DNA from: Bryopsis sp. KO-2023
Lineage: Eukaryota; Chlorophyta; Ulvophyceae; Bryopsidales; Bryopsidaceae
DNA: 64,000 bases
NCBI GenBank assembly: GCA_030272585.1
Contig: BSYQ01000010.1
Coordinates: forward strand, 4,464,001 to 4,528,000
Direction of reading: 5' to 3'
The notes beneath the pieces were generated by a model, which saw nothing but the letters and a program-made list of their open reading frames with translations, made no database searches and was not told the origin of the DNA. Both the position numbers and the translations under genes were made by a program. Shown here piece by piece: positions 10,810-23,789 of the stretch (its first letter is position 1; each line of letters opens with the position of its first letter).

Positions 10810-13800
10810 TCAAAAGACAGTGTAAGTCATGTTGGCGGCGGAGGAGTTTTCGGCGAGGAGCTTTTCAGTGAGACTGGCATGAATTGGAAGCTCCAGGTCC
10901 TTCCCCGTTACGTCATGTTGCATGTATCTCGCCAGAATGTCCCGGAACCAAATGTTGGCAGCTTCCAGCATCGTTTGAGCATTTTGGCGGGATCGCCAGG
11001 CACCCTAACAATCGACACACACCCATTGTCAACAAGGTCCCCAACCCATCTTACCATTAAAGTGAAACATACATGCATGTGCATGCATTTACATGCATTC
11101 TCACCCTGTAGTCCCGTCCTTCCGAGAGATTTTCAACGAAAATGTAGATGTCTTCACTGAGGTGCTCCCAGAGTCCTCTTACGAGCGACACGAACACACG
11201 GGAGTCTAGGATGGCATGCAGGTGCCTGATCGTCTGCTCGAGCGTCTGCATGAGGGAGTCCATCTTCTCATTAACCTCCGGCTCATCTACACAACCAATC
11301 AACCAATCGTCACTATTCCATGAATGAATGAATGCAGAGAATGGTGGGTCGTCAGCAACTCCTCAATGAGCACCTGGGTTGCGCGACGAATGCAAGATGT
11401 TCGCCACCATATTGGCTGGCTGTGATAGGATGATCTTGGCCAGTCTGCGACAACAATGGACGGTGGCATTTGAGTACTCCGTGCGGAGTTCCTTGACGAC
11501 TTGAGCAAATTGGGCTCCAACTGTGGGTGGCATGCTGCCATCGCTGAATGCACCTTCCACTTCGACGGCTGCGAGTGACAACCATCAATTTTCCACCAGT
11601 TAAAAAATCCCTCCCAATTGATAGTTATCTTTGCAGTGAGGTGGATGGGCTAGTTCGTTTGTAAATGGAAGGGGAGGTTGGACTCACTTGATGCTTTTGA
11701 GTAGTCCTCTTTCAATCCACACCACTTGATGAGTGTCTGTTCGTACTCCGCCACTTCTCCAAGTAGCCTTCTCAAAGAGTTGAGCAGCACAGCCTGCACC
11801 ATCAAGACAATGGATTGATTGCTCTCTTTCTCGAAGTCATACCACCTCACCTTCTTTTTCTTTGTCGCAAAATCCTTTCTTGTTTTGGTGGAGTGTTACT
11901 GGCCAAATTCCGGTTTTCCTCTGTACTTCTGTCATTGTTTTCTTTCCTTTTTTTCCAGTTGGAAGTGCAAATATAAATGGTGTTGTACTCAAGGCTTGAT
12001 TTTGAGACCCTAATGAATAAACACCGGGCCTATGAAGAGGCGAAGTGCATTACCTCATTGGCCGCGAGCTCTGGAAGATCTGTGGTGGTTGCAAAGAGAG
12101 GTGCTGTCAGTGAAAATCAACTTGGTAAACCCCATAATATCGGACCAGAAACTTGAAACAAGAGAATGAAACACAAGTTTTTCGAAATGCATGTCTGACA
12201 TCCAGGTACAGAAAAAAAAGCAGGTGAACGGACTCTCACCATGTCTTCGTGATGCCATTTGTGGCTGCCATTGCCACATCCCGTTCCTGTTCTGACTCTG
12301 ATGGAGAGGGCTTCTGGGTGGGCTCCGGCGATGACCAGCTGATCCGGCAGAGCCGAAGGGTGTCAAGAGGCCCATGTGCTGGCCATCATAGCCAGGTTCA
12401 TTGTGATGCTGGGTGACATACACCATTCCGCATTGCTTCGACACAGCGGCAAGGGAAGCTCGGACAACGGACGAGATCGCTTTCTCAAGGAATGGACCAA
12501 GGGCATGCCAGTAGACAACGATTCGTTCAAATTTTGCCAGTTGGTCCTCCAACAGCTTGATCATTTCCACAATCATTGGAGATAACCCGTTTTCTGATCT
12601 TCCTTCTGCAGAACATTCGGCGGAATGTTGGGATGGAGGGGGGTTGATTCGAGAGCAGATTTGATGCTTGCATTTGGAGTGGTGTTACCTGGTGATCCCC
12701 ATTGGTACATTTCATTTCCGGATCCAGCTTCCAGCGACATGCATCTTGCAACCAGTTGCATCTGTTTTCAACAAAAGGAAGCAATAAAAAGTGAGAAATT
12801 CAACATCCAATAGTTCGCTGATACCTTTGCAGATAGTCTTTGTTCCGCAAGCTCTGATAATTGACGAATTTGACAGCAGTGGATCGCATTATTCTCTATT
12901 TATCTATTTATTTATTTATTTATCTATTTATTTAGGTCATTTGATTGCTTTCCAAACATTGAGACGATGGGCTCAGGGTTTTCTAAACCCCCTGGTAAAC
13001 ACTTCACCTCGGCTGATGCAATCCATTCTTTGACATAATTTCCGAAGAGCTCAGTGGCGTCCAAGTAGGAGTCGGCTTCCATGCTCGGAAGCAACTTGTA
13101 TCTAAGAACCAAAAAAAAACCATCTTGGAAAACGGACATTCTCTCCGGATGAAGCATAGTAAAAATTATGAACATAATTGATCCCGAATCGGTAATTAAT
13201 TCCTGTGAAGAGATTGTGGAAATAACAACACGTGAAGCAGCAACATAGGTAAGGAAAAATGCTGGCAGAACAATCGATTGATGTTGTGGAAAGTTGGTAG
13301 CCACCTGACGAGGTATTCTTGCAGTCGTCCAATGCTGACAACCATATCCACAGCTTCCACTGCTGGGTGCTCAGGTGGAATTTGCGAAAGCAAGCCTCGC
13401 AGTTTGCCAGTCAACTCCTGCACACGTCCAGAATCGCAGGCAATATTATCGGCAATGCACAGAATCTTTACCAACAAAAAAATGCTGACTGCATTTTGCA
13501 ACGCCTCAACAGGAACCAAAAGAGTGCCAATTCAATCTTCAAGAGAGGGGAAAAAAGGTTACCTCACAGTAGACTTCCGCAACGACGACTGGAAGATTTA
13601 AGAACGGGGGCAATACGGCGGACTCGTGGATCCTCATATCATAGTCCAGATCATTCCTGAGTGTCATCGCAAGGGCCTCCACTTTTTTGTACTGTTGCAA
13701 TTTCGCTGCCTCTGCTGGCGCAGCACCTTGTGGTTGATACTGCAAAACACGAACAAAAAAACCAAACCAATGCTAAGTTTGTATCGTGCTTTGTTATTTC

Positions 13801-16800
13801 CCCTTTTCTTCTGGGTTTTGTTTTATCAAAAATCAATGACTCGTTTTTCCTCCTCCTTTGGTGGTGCAAGAAAAAACAACAAACAAAAAGAAACAAGCTC
13901 GAACCTGTGTTTGCATCTGCATGTGCATTTGTGGGTAGCCAGATGCATTGGGGGTGAATTGACCTCCTCGAGAAGATGGCGGTCTTTGAAATTGATCATT
14001 GTTTGTATTTTCCCTCCCGGTTGGAGGGCACATTTCTATCACAACAAGAAAAAAAAAAAGTTCAAGTCAGGAAAAAAGATTCCACACTTTTACACAGATC
14101 GCAATCTGACAAAAATAGCACTGTAAAACGGGCAGCTTGATGGAGAATTTCCGTCTGATGTTTTGCAAAGATCAGAGGGGTCGATTATAAAAAAACTCCT
14201 TTCTAATACCTTCGTCGCAAGAGCATTGCAGCCTCTGGTATTTCTTTTTCGCAGCAACCTTGAAGCGTTCCTTCAGCCAAACCTGGTCATTGGTGAGTTG
14301 GCTGTTGTTCAGTCGGGCTGCAACGAAACACATGATAACACATTTTATAAAATCAACGCAAAGCCATCGTAGCCATCGTGTGATGCAAGTAAATGGCACA
14401 AACGATATTGCCAAATATTGGATGCACAATCAACCAGGCAGTGGAAATACGAAACTCAAAAATTCAACAAGAAAAGACGAATCTTGCTCACCCAACAGAA
14501 TGATCGCTGGTTCCAGGGCTGCAGGGGGACAGTCTGGTTGATGCATTGATCCCTCGACGATTCCAGATTCTGCCATTTCTGTCAATGAGTAGTAGTTCTC
14601 GAAAATTGTTCCCAACAGTTCCTGCATGCCACACACGTCGTTTTCACGTCAATTTTCCAACCAGTTGTTTCACTGAACTCAAATTCATGCAAAAGGGTGC
14701 AACCAGTCATGCATTACCTTGCATTCTTTTGCGATTCGGTTCATTGTCGCCACGTCTTGTTCATGCAACCCCATTTCGTCTGAATCCACACAAAAAAAGG
14801 TCCCGATCTCAATTCCTTGCTGAGGGTAACACCAGCTCAAGCTGAAATTTCGTTCCTGTCAACAAACGCTTGAATAAGAAAAAGGCTACCTTTTTCCTGC
14901 AGCAGGTTGGTGTACTCTTCCAGAATAAGTTCCAGGCATCTCGCAGTACAGGTGCGGATGTCATGCCTGCAATCAAACACACACACAAAACGAATCAGCA
15001 AATGACCAACGAATAGCATGTATGGATTTTCCTTTTCTGCAACCATGTTTGAATCCTGACCTCATAACCCATTTGAGATGGGTGATTAACGTGTAGCCCG
15101 GACGGATTTTGTACAACGCCGCAAACTCTTCCAGGAGCCATTTCCAGGGCCCATCCAGTTTCAACTTGGTCGAACAGCACCCTTGCAGTTTCATTGCCGC
15201 ATCCAAAAGATAGTCGTAAGACTGGGGAACACAATCACAATATCGTCAACCAAATCTAAATTCAAAAATCGAACAAACACATGAGTATAAATCCGCATTA
15301 CTCAGTCTTTGCTTATGGTTCTGTTGGTGGGGCTGTACCATGTATGGGCTGACTCGAATATTGGCTTTTGCAGCGGTCTCTTTCACCATCAGTTGTGTTG
15401 GTGGTGTAATTGGTCGGTGCGGAGCTGGGGTTGGTGGCCCTCTCACTTCTTGTTGAACCGCATCTTCATCATAGTACTCTTCCACAGTCATGAACATCGT
15501 CCCGGCTCGATTCCTGCAAACCAAGAAGAAAATAGGGAAACAGTGAAATAGCTCTCAAATGTTGAATATGAAATTGTCCTACCCAACGCAGTTGATGGAA
15601 AAAAAGTTTTGGTACTGGGAGAAAATCCCTCAGACAGAAAGCAGCAATGCTCTGGTTTGATCAGCTTTGCTTCTCAATGTTCCATCATGACTTACCCATC
15701 TTTGCGGTAAATGACTTCCACTGGGGTGATTGGACCGACATCGCCAGAATAGCGATCTGATCTCCTTCGCTGGTTGGAAGCCCCATAGCCCTTGTTCCTC
15801 TTGGGAACATGGAAAAATGGTAAGCATCCCATGTTGTCATCATCAAGTGGATATGGTCGAAAAACGGGGGCCCTGGTGGGGGCAATCCCACTCTGAAGAC
15901 AAAGCCAATCACAATCGATAAATTCTTCAAATTGGAAAATTTCACAAGGACGTTGTAGTTCATGTCAGTCATTGAGCGTGGGTGCAAAATTTCTTCCCCA
16001 GGTTTTATACTTGCACAGTTTTACATTGTTGGACCGATGGGCTGATGATGCTTAGTCATGTGTCTGTCTCTAACATGTGCTGTTGTTGAGTAATGGTTGA
16101 CACGTCATATTGATCCTTTGGTTTTTGCTTCTATTTTGGGGTTGAGGGTGGGTGGCTTGAGTTGTTACCGGCGGTGGAATGGGGAGCCTCCCAATTGCAA
16201 CACAAGTGTTGTCCTCAAATAAATGGATGAGAACCTCAGATTGATCGGCAGGGATGATCAATTCCCCACCGTGGCTGGCACTGGTAGAGCGCCGTTTAGA
16301 ATCGAGAAAGACGTGAAAGTATGGTCCTGGAACATCATGGAGGTGGTGTTTTTTTTTGTTGAGTGGTTCAGCATCAAGCGAGCAGCACTTAAGTTATTTC
16401 ATCGATGGTTTTGCCTGTTGCTGTTGTAGTGATGGATTTCCCCTGTGCCACTCACCAGATTCCGCATGCGACACACACATGCTTTCGACAGCTTTGGGGT
16501 TCCTCTTGATGGACCGCCTGATGGCCTTCTTTACAAACCCTTCCACTTCAGCAGCATCGAATCCCCGGAACTTGACCCTCACCGATAATGGGGCAACATC
16601 CATTGGTCGAATTTGCTCTAAAGCTATATCCTGACCCCAAGTTACTGAGCGAGGTTGGGGGGGGTACTGAGGAGTGTACTGGATGGATTGTGGCTCGGCA
16701 GGAGGTACATTGATCGGAGCATTCAGCTCATCGTTCCTGCAACACCATAGATACTCAGGTTAGTCATATCAAATGGATGGTACTGGGCACCTACATATTA

Positions 16801-19323
16801 GAGCTGGTCAAGGAGGCTGATCGATGTGCCAACACTCACCATGTTATTACTGGGGTTGCTGTGTAGTCCTCCCCAAGGCCAGATCCTGCTGCGTCCAGAA
16901 CAATTTGGTCTACCTCGAGGGCAGATTTCAGCAGCTCGCATCCGTTCGCCATGAAATGCTGCGCCTCTTTGTTCCCTTCTGAGCTTGCCTTCAAGCAAAC
17001 TTGGAAGCAACCCTACGGAGAACCCGACCAGTCAACACACTTCTGTCCCTCTACAAGTGTACGTCACACACACTCCCAGGTAAAGATTAATTCCAGCACC
17101 AGGTCTCAATCCACTCATCTAAATCCATAAGGTGGTGTTACCTCATATGCCAGGAACCTTGTCCAAGCATCCACCCTTGACACTCGTACCGCCCCTTTGG
17201 TGGGATTGGGGTTCGGGTGGTGGAGAGCGAACGTTGCTGGCCCCGATCGAGAAGGCCCAGCACGCGACTCTGGTCTTGGTGCCCCTGCCTCCAGCTTGTC
17301 CATTGCTGCTGGCCTCAATTGAGGAGACATTGGGGGGGGAATCATTGGACCACGAGGTGGCAGTCCATAGGGGGTGGGTGGCGGGAGGGACCTCTGTCGC
17401 AGCAAAGTGGCCCCTGCAAAAAATATTCACATCAAGATATTGTCTCATCTCCGAGAAAGATATTCGCTCTCTGCATGCTGCCAACACAGCACAGGCCATC
17501 AACCCCATCCCAAATATTGGCCCATCTTGGACCAGGGTTTTGATACTGATGATGCAAGGAAGCCTCAAATGTATGGCATTGGAGAGCTTGTCAGGATTGG
17601 GTATTGACAAAGTCAATGGGCCTCACCCCTGCTTCTGGTGCTCTGAGGTGCTGGTGGGGGGGGTGAAGGTCCCCGTGCCTGGCTCCCTGCTCCATAGGTT
17701 CCCGCTGGCTCCCAATCCACCGGCGACCGAGGCACTTCAAACACAGGTGGAGATCTCCTGTAAGGATCCTGTGGATTTTGTACTTTCATTAGTTGCATGT
17801 TAGGTGTTCTTCGATTCTTCATGCCAGAAAGCGCGACTCTTGGCAAAAACCAAGAACTTAATGGATTCCAGAAACTCACAATCTGTTTTGGGCCAAACAT
17901 AACTGGATCATCAATTCATAGCAAACTCAACTACTGAGACAGAGTGCCAGGAACATAGTAGCCGTTGGGCAGTCAAGAAGCCAACAGGACTGGTCAAAGA
18001 CCAGGTCAATGACGAGGACTTATGAATAATGCCAAATTTCAAACCCAAATTCCGCATATATATATATATCATTGCTAAATAGTTTATCTGTTCAAAAAGC
18101 TACAAATTGGGGTTTGAACAAAATTTGATCATCAATTCTGTGAGCAAATTTTGGTTCACAAGATTCAAGCAAGGAACTATTTACAGTGAACTTCCGACAA
18201 AAAAAACTCCCAGTGAGGACACAATTCAAGTTTCAGAGGTGCACCCAAGTGCTCATGTTCTATGCCACAGGGGTGCCCACAGGTATTGTGCAAGGATAAT
18301 ATGTAAGAGTACAGTGACAATTGATACAAAGAAATGCGATGAATGGATTTCAGTACATGTACCTGATACACCGCTGCAGGGTTTCTGATCCGCATGGCAG
18401 ATTTTGGCTGTGGCCGGCCATATTTGCCTGCCGTCCCGTTGTGTTGCTTATGGTATTGGTCCCTGTAATGATCGGGATCCATGTAGGGCGCTTCCGGCGA
18501 GCCTTGTGTTGATGTGTTCTGAACCACATCAAAAGAAAAAGATGGAAAGATGGAAAGAAACCTCCATCTTTCAGCATGCATGCATTTTCCCCCCACACTA
18601 ATAAAATTAGATGCTCATTGCCTAACTCCTTGACGATTATACTGCAGAAGTCGAATCAAGATGCTTGCCAACGGCAAAACGAAGCACACTGCGCGCACGC
18701 GGGGCGTGAGCTGAGCACGCTCTGACCACACGACTCTACTCACTGGAGCTGGACGTAACTCGGATCCCAGCTGATGACAACTGTCCACACTAAATAATAG
18801 AACCTTTCTTGCGAGAGGCGACTGCGATCACTTATTGAGTTCCGCCTTCCTAGAAGAAGGTTGGACAAAGTGGGAGGGAGCCATAGTTGGGAAACGAACT
18901 CAGGCCAGGTTAAGTAACCAAACGAGCGCGATTGGCGCCCAAGTTCACAAAATGTTCTCATGAAAATGTGCACTCATTCTCGTCCCAATATGTTGCTTCG
19001 TTCCTATCCCAGTTTTCTGCTGCATGCACCCAGCAATGTGTTTTTTTTGTTTTTTGTTTTTTTGTTTTTTTGTGTTTTTTTTTCTCGCGATGACGTCTTA
19101 ACACTTCATGAACAGAAATGAAGCAGCCACAATTCTCAGCATCCTGTGCTTGGAGGAAGGAAACAAAAAAAATGGGTGGACCGCGCGTCCTAGCACTCAC
19201 CCAGTCTTGTCGGAGCGACCGCGACCGAGCGCGATCGTTCGAGATGTCATAAAATTCCACCTGATCGCTCCTGTGCGATCTGTGGGACTTGGGAGTCCCT
19301 CTGAAGTTGTTGTAGAAGTCCAT
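10810..19323 (-). CDS. Munc13-like (MUN/PATROL1-type) protein, many exons
   Basis: A gene of about 23 exons on the minus strand. ATG at 19323 begins MDFYNNFRGTPKSHRSHRSD; exon 1 is 19323-19201, exon 2 is 18518-18363, and the last exon is 11004-10810, ending ENSSAANMTYTVF. The N-terminal third is Pro/Arg-rich and disordered. A C2-like beta segment may lie at 16340-16169 (PYFHVFLDSKRR, VLIHLFEDNTCVAIGRLPI). The rest is helical: KWLLEEFAALYKIRPGYTL, AVLLNSLRRLLGEVAEYEQ and, near the end, VFVSLVRGLWEHLSEDIYIFVENL. That final helical block resembles the MHD2 region of Munc13 and of plant UNC-13 homologues such as PATROL1, which prime vesicles for exocytosis (family knowledge). The gene itself is very secure; the family assignment is by pattern only. 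A partial copy lies at 41880-44276. It is head-to-head with the plastid gene at 19897. Confidence 0.8.
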
Positions 19324-19896
19324 GGTCAGCCGCTCCTGAGAGTATCAGCGCAGCTGACCAGGTCTTCTACGTCGATGCTTTGTCGACCAATCCGATCCTC
19401 GGTTCCACGGGTGAGCAAGTGTAATATGAAGAGGTTCCTTGTGGCGGCTGTGCGTGCGCGTATCTGTGGCGAGGCGTCACAAGCGTATGGACGTCACTGC
19501 CGCGGTGGTCAGGCTGAGAAGCGCACCTCTGATCGCGAGTTGCAATCCAGGTCGCTATCCGAAATTTGGCAAGTCCCTGTTTCGCGGAATTCGTCCGGTC
19601 CCCATTGCTCGCTCGCAGGAGGTGTCCCCCTCGTTTCTTTTTCTTTTCTTTCCGCAGAAAACACCTTTCCCCAGGAGAAAGTGAAAAAGATCGCTTTAAA
19701 GTTCGGAAAAAGACGTCAGAATTAATCCAAAATTCCACTCGAATTAGCGCCCCCCCAGGGATCATCCGTCCGCCCCCCACGACATCAACCTTCGCGGCTA
19801 CCATTTGAGCTGTTTCACGTCTCGGCGATACCTCAGCGTTCTTTCCCCGGCACCTCTTCTTCGGCTTCCGTCTTCCCGCTAAGTGATACCGTAACG
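19324..19896. promoter_or_regulatory. Shared divergent promoter region
   Basis: 573 bp separate the start codon of the Munc13-like gene (minus, 19323) from that of the plastid protein (plus, 19897). The stretch is GC- and CpG-rich compared with introns and flanks, and it should hold both promoters and 5' UTRs. Frames are open in several directions but have no start/splice logic. No TATA box or specific operator was identified. Confidence 0.6.
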
Positions 19897-20436
19897 ATGG
19901 CGTTCGCTCAGTCGCTAGGAAGCAGTCCCTTGTTGGCCAAGGGTGTCGCACCCAAACGGGCACCAAAGGTGGCCTGTCAGGCAGCTTCCCGCCCAAGGGA
20001 CACCGCGGAGAAGGCGCTCGGCGTGTTCGTCGGAGGCCTTGTCGGCGTTACTCTGGGCCTCAGCGTACCTGCATTCACCTACACTCCATCCGCTGAAGCC
20101 GGCGTCGTAATCACGCAGCAAGAAAAGAAACGGGTGTTCAACAGTGACACCAAGGAAGAAACAAAAGAAGAGAAGAAAGCCACTAAGACCGCCGCCCCCA
20201 GTTCTGGCCCCGCTTTCGGTGCTGGTTTCCCCGACGCTGGAACTCTCGCCTTGCCTCTGAGTATCGCTGGCATCGCCGGGGCGACTGTCGCAGCTAGGAC
20301 ACTGGACGATGGTTTCGACACTTTCTTGGGGGCTACTCTGTCAAGAGATTGCAGCGAGTACGTTGGTTACGAAGTGGCGTTGAAGTCCGATCAGGGGGTG
20401 GGCAAGACCACCGCTAAGGGCAGGGGCAGGAAGTAA
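19897..20436 (+). CDS. Small plastid-targeted protein, possibly thylakoid
   Basis: An intronless 179-residue protein starting at ATG 19897 (MAFAQSLGSSPLLAKG). Residues 1-35 are rich in Ser, Ala, Lys and Arg with almost no acidic residues, like a chloroplast transit peptide. Residues 45-70 form a hydrophobic stretch (FVGGLVGVTLGLSVPAF) that ends SAEAG, resembling a thylakoid processing site or a membrane anchor. A Lys/Glu-rich linker follows, then a second hydrophobic helix (LALPLSIAGIAGATVAA) and a basic tail GRGRK. I do not recognise the family. A short thylakoid membrane or lumen protein is inferred from the targeting signals only. Lack of introns is unusual beside its intron-rich neighbours and could reflect high expression. 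Confidence 0.8.
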   Translation: MAFAQSLGSSPLLAKGVAPKRAPKVACQAASRPRDTAEKALGVFVGGLVGVTLGLSVPAFTYTPSAEAGVVITQQEKKRVFNSDTKEETKEEKKATKTAAPSSGPAFGAGFPDAGTLALPLSIAGIAGATVAARTLDDGFDTFLGATLSRDCSEYVGYEVALKSDQGVGKTTAKGRGRK

Positions 20437-21110
20437 ACGAGAGTTTTGCGAGTTCAAAGAGAAGATAATTGTTTGCGGCTGGTAGAAAAAAGCTCGAACT
20501 GGGAAGCCCTTCTCTGGTAGAGCCACCCAGGAAGGGCCAGTCGAGACTTTTTTTGTATTGCTTTCGATTTTGATTGTGGGGATTCTTGTTTGCAAGGCCT
20601 CCTGGGAAGGAAGAAAAAAAAAAAAAAAAAGGAAATTCGAGGAGGGGTGTGCTTACACTTAATTCGCTAAAGGGATTTGAAAATCTGTCCGTCTTGATTT
20701 GTTTTTTTAACAAAATGCCTTTGTGGGGAACCAGCCAGGTTTTTAAATGTTTTTTTGGAATCACTCCTCGAGTATGAAGTGGTCCTGGCCCTGTGGTGGA
20801 TTGGGCTATTGGAAGGGGGAGGGGGAAATCAATCATGCTGAAATTTTGTTGCTTTGCATCACTCCATGGCTGGGGAAGTGTGGTGGAAGCCAAACTCAAC
20901 AAATAGGAAAGCCTAGGAAAGAAACAGTTGAAAGAGTAGCTGGCATTGGCCGACATGGGGGAAGAAAGATATAAGCTTCACACAAGAAAGACCTACATAT
21001 GCTTCAGTTGCCGAAAACATTTGTGTTCCAAGGAGTCGGCATTCCATCACACAAAGTTGAACCTGAAATTAAGTGATCTGCTATGAATGGTGGATGAGGG
21101 ACCCTGGCTT
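20437..21110. other. 3' flanks of two convergent genes
   Basis: It lies between the ends of the plastid protein gene (+) and the PDCD2-family gene (-). It should hold both 3' UTRs. A poly(A) tract of 18 lies near 20613. No gene or repeat was recognised. Confidence 0.6.
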
Positions 21111-23624
21111 TCATGGTGGCTGCACCCACACAAATTCCTCTGCGTATGCTGCACTTCCTGTATCTGCCCTATCAGATGTGCAGCTTTCGCTGCAGCTATA
21201 TACTGCAATGCAACCCCTGGCATATCCACAAAGCAAAACCCTCAGCTCCATTTCCCACCACCGCTTGGTGATTCAAAAAGTCAGTCTTCCACACTCCCAC
21301 CAGTGGATGTTCTGCAACTCAATGTCTGAAATGGTGAAAAACAGCTTACCAATCTGGAGCCTCGGGGTCAGTAGCATCAGCTCCCAAGTAATGGACGACT
21401 TGCGGCAAAACCTGAATAATTTCCAAAAAAATAATGTTTTCGACCAGACAGGCAAAATCAAACAAAGACCACACTGAGATTCGATGGGACAAGAACTTGA
21501 AAAACTGCACACCAATTGCACACCACTGCCCGCTGGCCTACTGGAACTTCCAGCATCCTGGAAAGTTTGAATACATAACTATTGGGACCTTATTGGGAGT
21601 GGCATCTCTTTGACATTCGACAAGCACCTGGAATTCGAATTGCCTTGCAGCACCACATCTGGGACAATTTGGGATGTCTTCTGGGCTGGGGACCTTAGCA
21701 TCATTTGGCCATATTGGATCGGCCTCAGCGTCGAAGCGATATCGTATACACTGGGAAGGATCCCTGGCTATTCGACTCTCAAACGCCTGCAGTCACACAA
21801 GACAAGCAACCCGGAGATGCGGTCACAAAAATCTGCCAATTCCTGCCCAGTTTCGATTTTTTTTCTACGCTGAAATGAAACGCCATTGTTTGTCTTCTTC
21901 AAAACCAATAGGACGCACCGCAAACGCCTTTTGTTCTGGAGTGAGCATCTTTTCCACAAAGTCCAAGTCCCCTTTGCCAATACCATCACTTGTGGGTTTT
22001 TTCACAGCCCTGCCCAACCAAACGATGATAGAAAGCTCAAACAACAAGCTTTGATTTGATTGTTCCCTTCACTTTTGAGTTGGAATTTCCCTTGCCTTTG
22101 TATGCAAAAGGCAATTTTATTTTAATTTTATTTTAATTTTATTTTAATTTTGTAACCCAAAATTAAATTGGCAACACGCTTTGAGGACATTGTTAGATAC
22201 GCACGTGTCCAGAGCTTTTTTATGGCTCCCTGCTTCTTGTGATTCTTCCCTTATGCAAATGTCAAATTCAGGGAAAAGTGTCAAGCCTTGTGCAGGGTTG
22301 GTCGGCGAAGACAAGGTTTCATTTTCTCTCACTCTCCAGGGATCATTCACCACACAGCCCTCCTGGCAACCTCAACACCAATACTTGTCAATCAAAAAAA
22401 AAAAAAATTCAAGTGCATGTCGTGGATTGAAAATGTAGCCTCAAGTGAATGCTTAGTTGGCGCTTCTCCACTTGTCAAACGAACTGTGCATCATGTGTAT
22501 ATAACACACACAAATCTGTGTCACTCAAAAATGGGAAAAAAACAGAAAAATATCGATATCCGGTCCTATATCAAATAGCCGGCGATTGATGAAGATAACA
22601 GTTGCAGACATACTTACAGGTATCGGAGGAGGCTTCTTAGACTTGTGGTCTGGGGGATGGAATGAGTAAAAGCTGTTCTCTCTTGGCAGCTGGCATCTGA
22701 ATGCCCGACAGCCACCAGGCTTGGAAATGGAAGAACCCTGCATGGCAATTTAGATCAAAGTCCCAGATTACACCATGACATCTACACATTCCATTTTTAT
22801 GAGATGTATGTACAGAGAATGCATATACACATATATAGAGATGTGCACACCCATCTCTGGTTGCATTCCAAAGCCAGCATTGAGGAAACGGCAGAACTTG
22901 TGAGCAGAATATGTCAAGATCAAGGTATTTGACATATATGTTTTTTTTTTTTAACTGCTACCTGTGGGGATACGAAAACAAACATCGTCCTGTGGAATGC
23001 TGCATCGACATCTGTAACAGGGGCGTAGATTTGCAACAGGAAATTCATGAAACCCTGGCAATCTAAACATCGGAATTGATCTTCATGGGGAAGATCCACA
23101 GGATCTAGCCAAGCCTGCAAAAAATAGCGTAAGAAGAGCTTTTCCATTTGCATTTAAACTCTGTCAAGCTTGCAATACTCAACTCAGCAGCTCCAAATCA
23201 TACATTTGAGACTGTCTGAAGCCAGGTGGCTTCCACATGTACTGATCTTGTATATGCCACTGTTGAAAATCGAGAAGGACCTCACTTGTACGTAATGAAA
23301 CGGGTGGGTGTAGAAAATCAGGTGGCGGCGGAAACTGACGCACGTGCACCAAAAGCGTCAGACAGACGTCATTCTAGAAAACCGCCCCACAGAATACCTC
23401 TTCCTTACCGGCCTACCGCCGACTTTCGACGGAAACTGATGGCGTAGCAAGCTTGCAGGCGGAGCTTTCTCGAGAAACCCGAGCAGCCACTGGGGAACAA
23501 CAGGTCTTGATTAAGAAACGCGCCAAAACCAACCGAACACAACTTCTAAGAAGCGTTTCACAGAGAGGGCCACTACCTCGTCTCCGTTTTCAGAGTCACT
23601 GTACTCTTCGCTGGATGTTGGCAT
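21111..23624 (-). CDS. PDCD2 family protein
   Basis: Minus-strand gene. Exons supported by phase: 23624-23577 (MPTSSEEYSDSENGDE), 23489-23409 (WLLGF, then FPSKVGGRP), 23114-22962 (AWLDPVDLPHEDQFRCLDC, then LLQIYAPVTDVDAAFHRT), 22737-22618 (GGCRAFRCQLPRENSFY), a block around 22300-22150, a block around 22005-21880, one ending at 21628 (PNCPRCGAARQFEFQ), 21411-21350 (VLPQVVHYLGADATDPEAPDW) and 21216-21111 (CIAVYSCSESC to YAEEFVWVQPP). These are hallmark N- and C-terminal PDCD2 motifs, including paired Cys motifs. PDCD2 and PDCD2L act as chaperones for ribosomal protein uS5 (family knowledge). I did not find a MYND zinc-finger exon, so it may be the PDCD2L-like form or an exon is missed. The junction after LTPEQKAF is ambiguous. 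Confidence 0.9.
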
Positions 23625-23789
23625 TTGATAGACCACTGCGAGCGAATCGCGTCCTTCGGCGCGAAGATATGTAGAACTGTTTCTTGTACGACGTCCAGTT
23701 TCTGGAGTCGTACATTTCTGGCAATAGGTTCAATATTGTATCCTGTCGAGGGGTCGAAATGGTTTTCTCACGGCCCATGTCGAGAAGGA
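23625..23789. promoter_or_regulatory. Short bidirectional promoter
   Basis: Only 165 bp lie between the ATG of the PDCD2-family gene (minus, 23624) and the first in-frame ATG of the RAP-like gene (plus, 23790). Both genes must start transcription inside or across each other's 5' region, unless the plus gene has a further upstream non-coding exon. Confidence 0.65.

Noticed and set aside
23625-23789. 5' extension of the RAP-like frame to 23625
   Set aside because: The frame is open but begins with TTG; the first ATG is at 23790.
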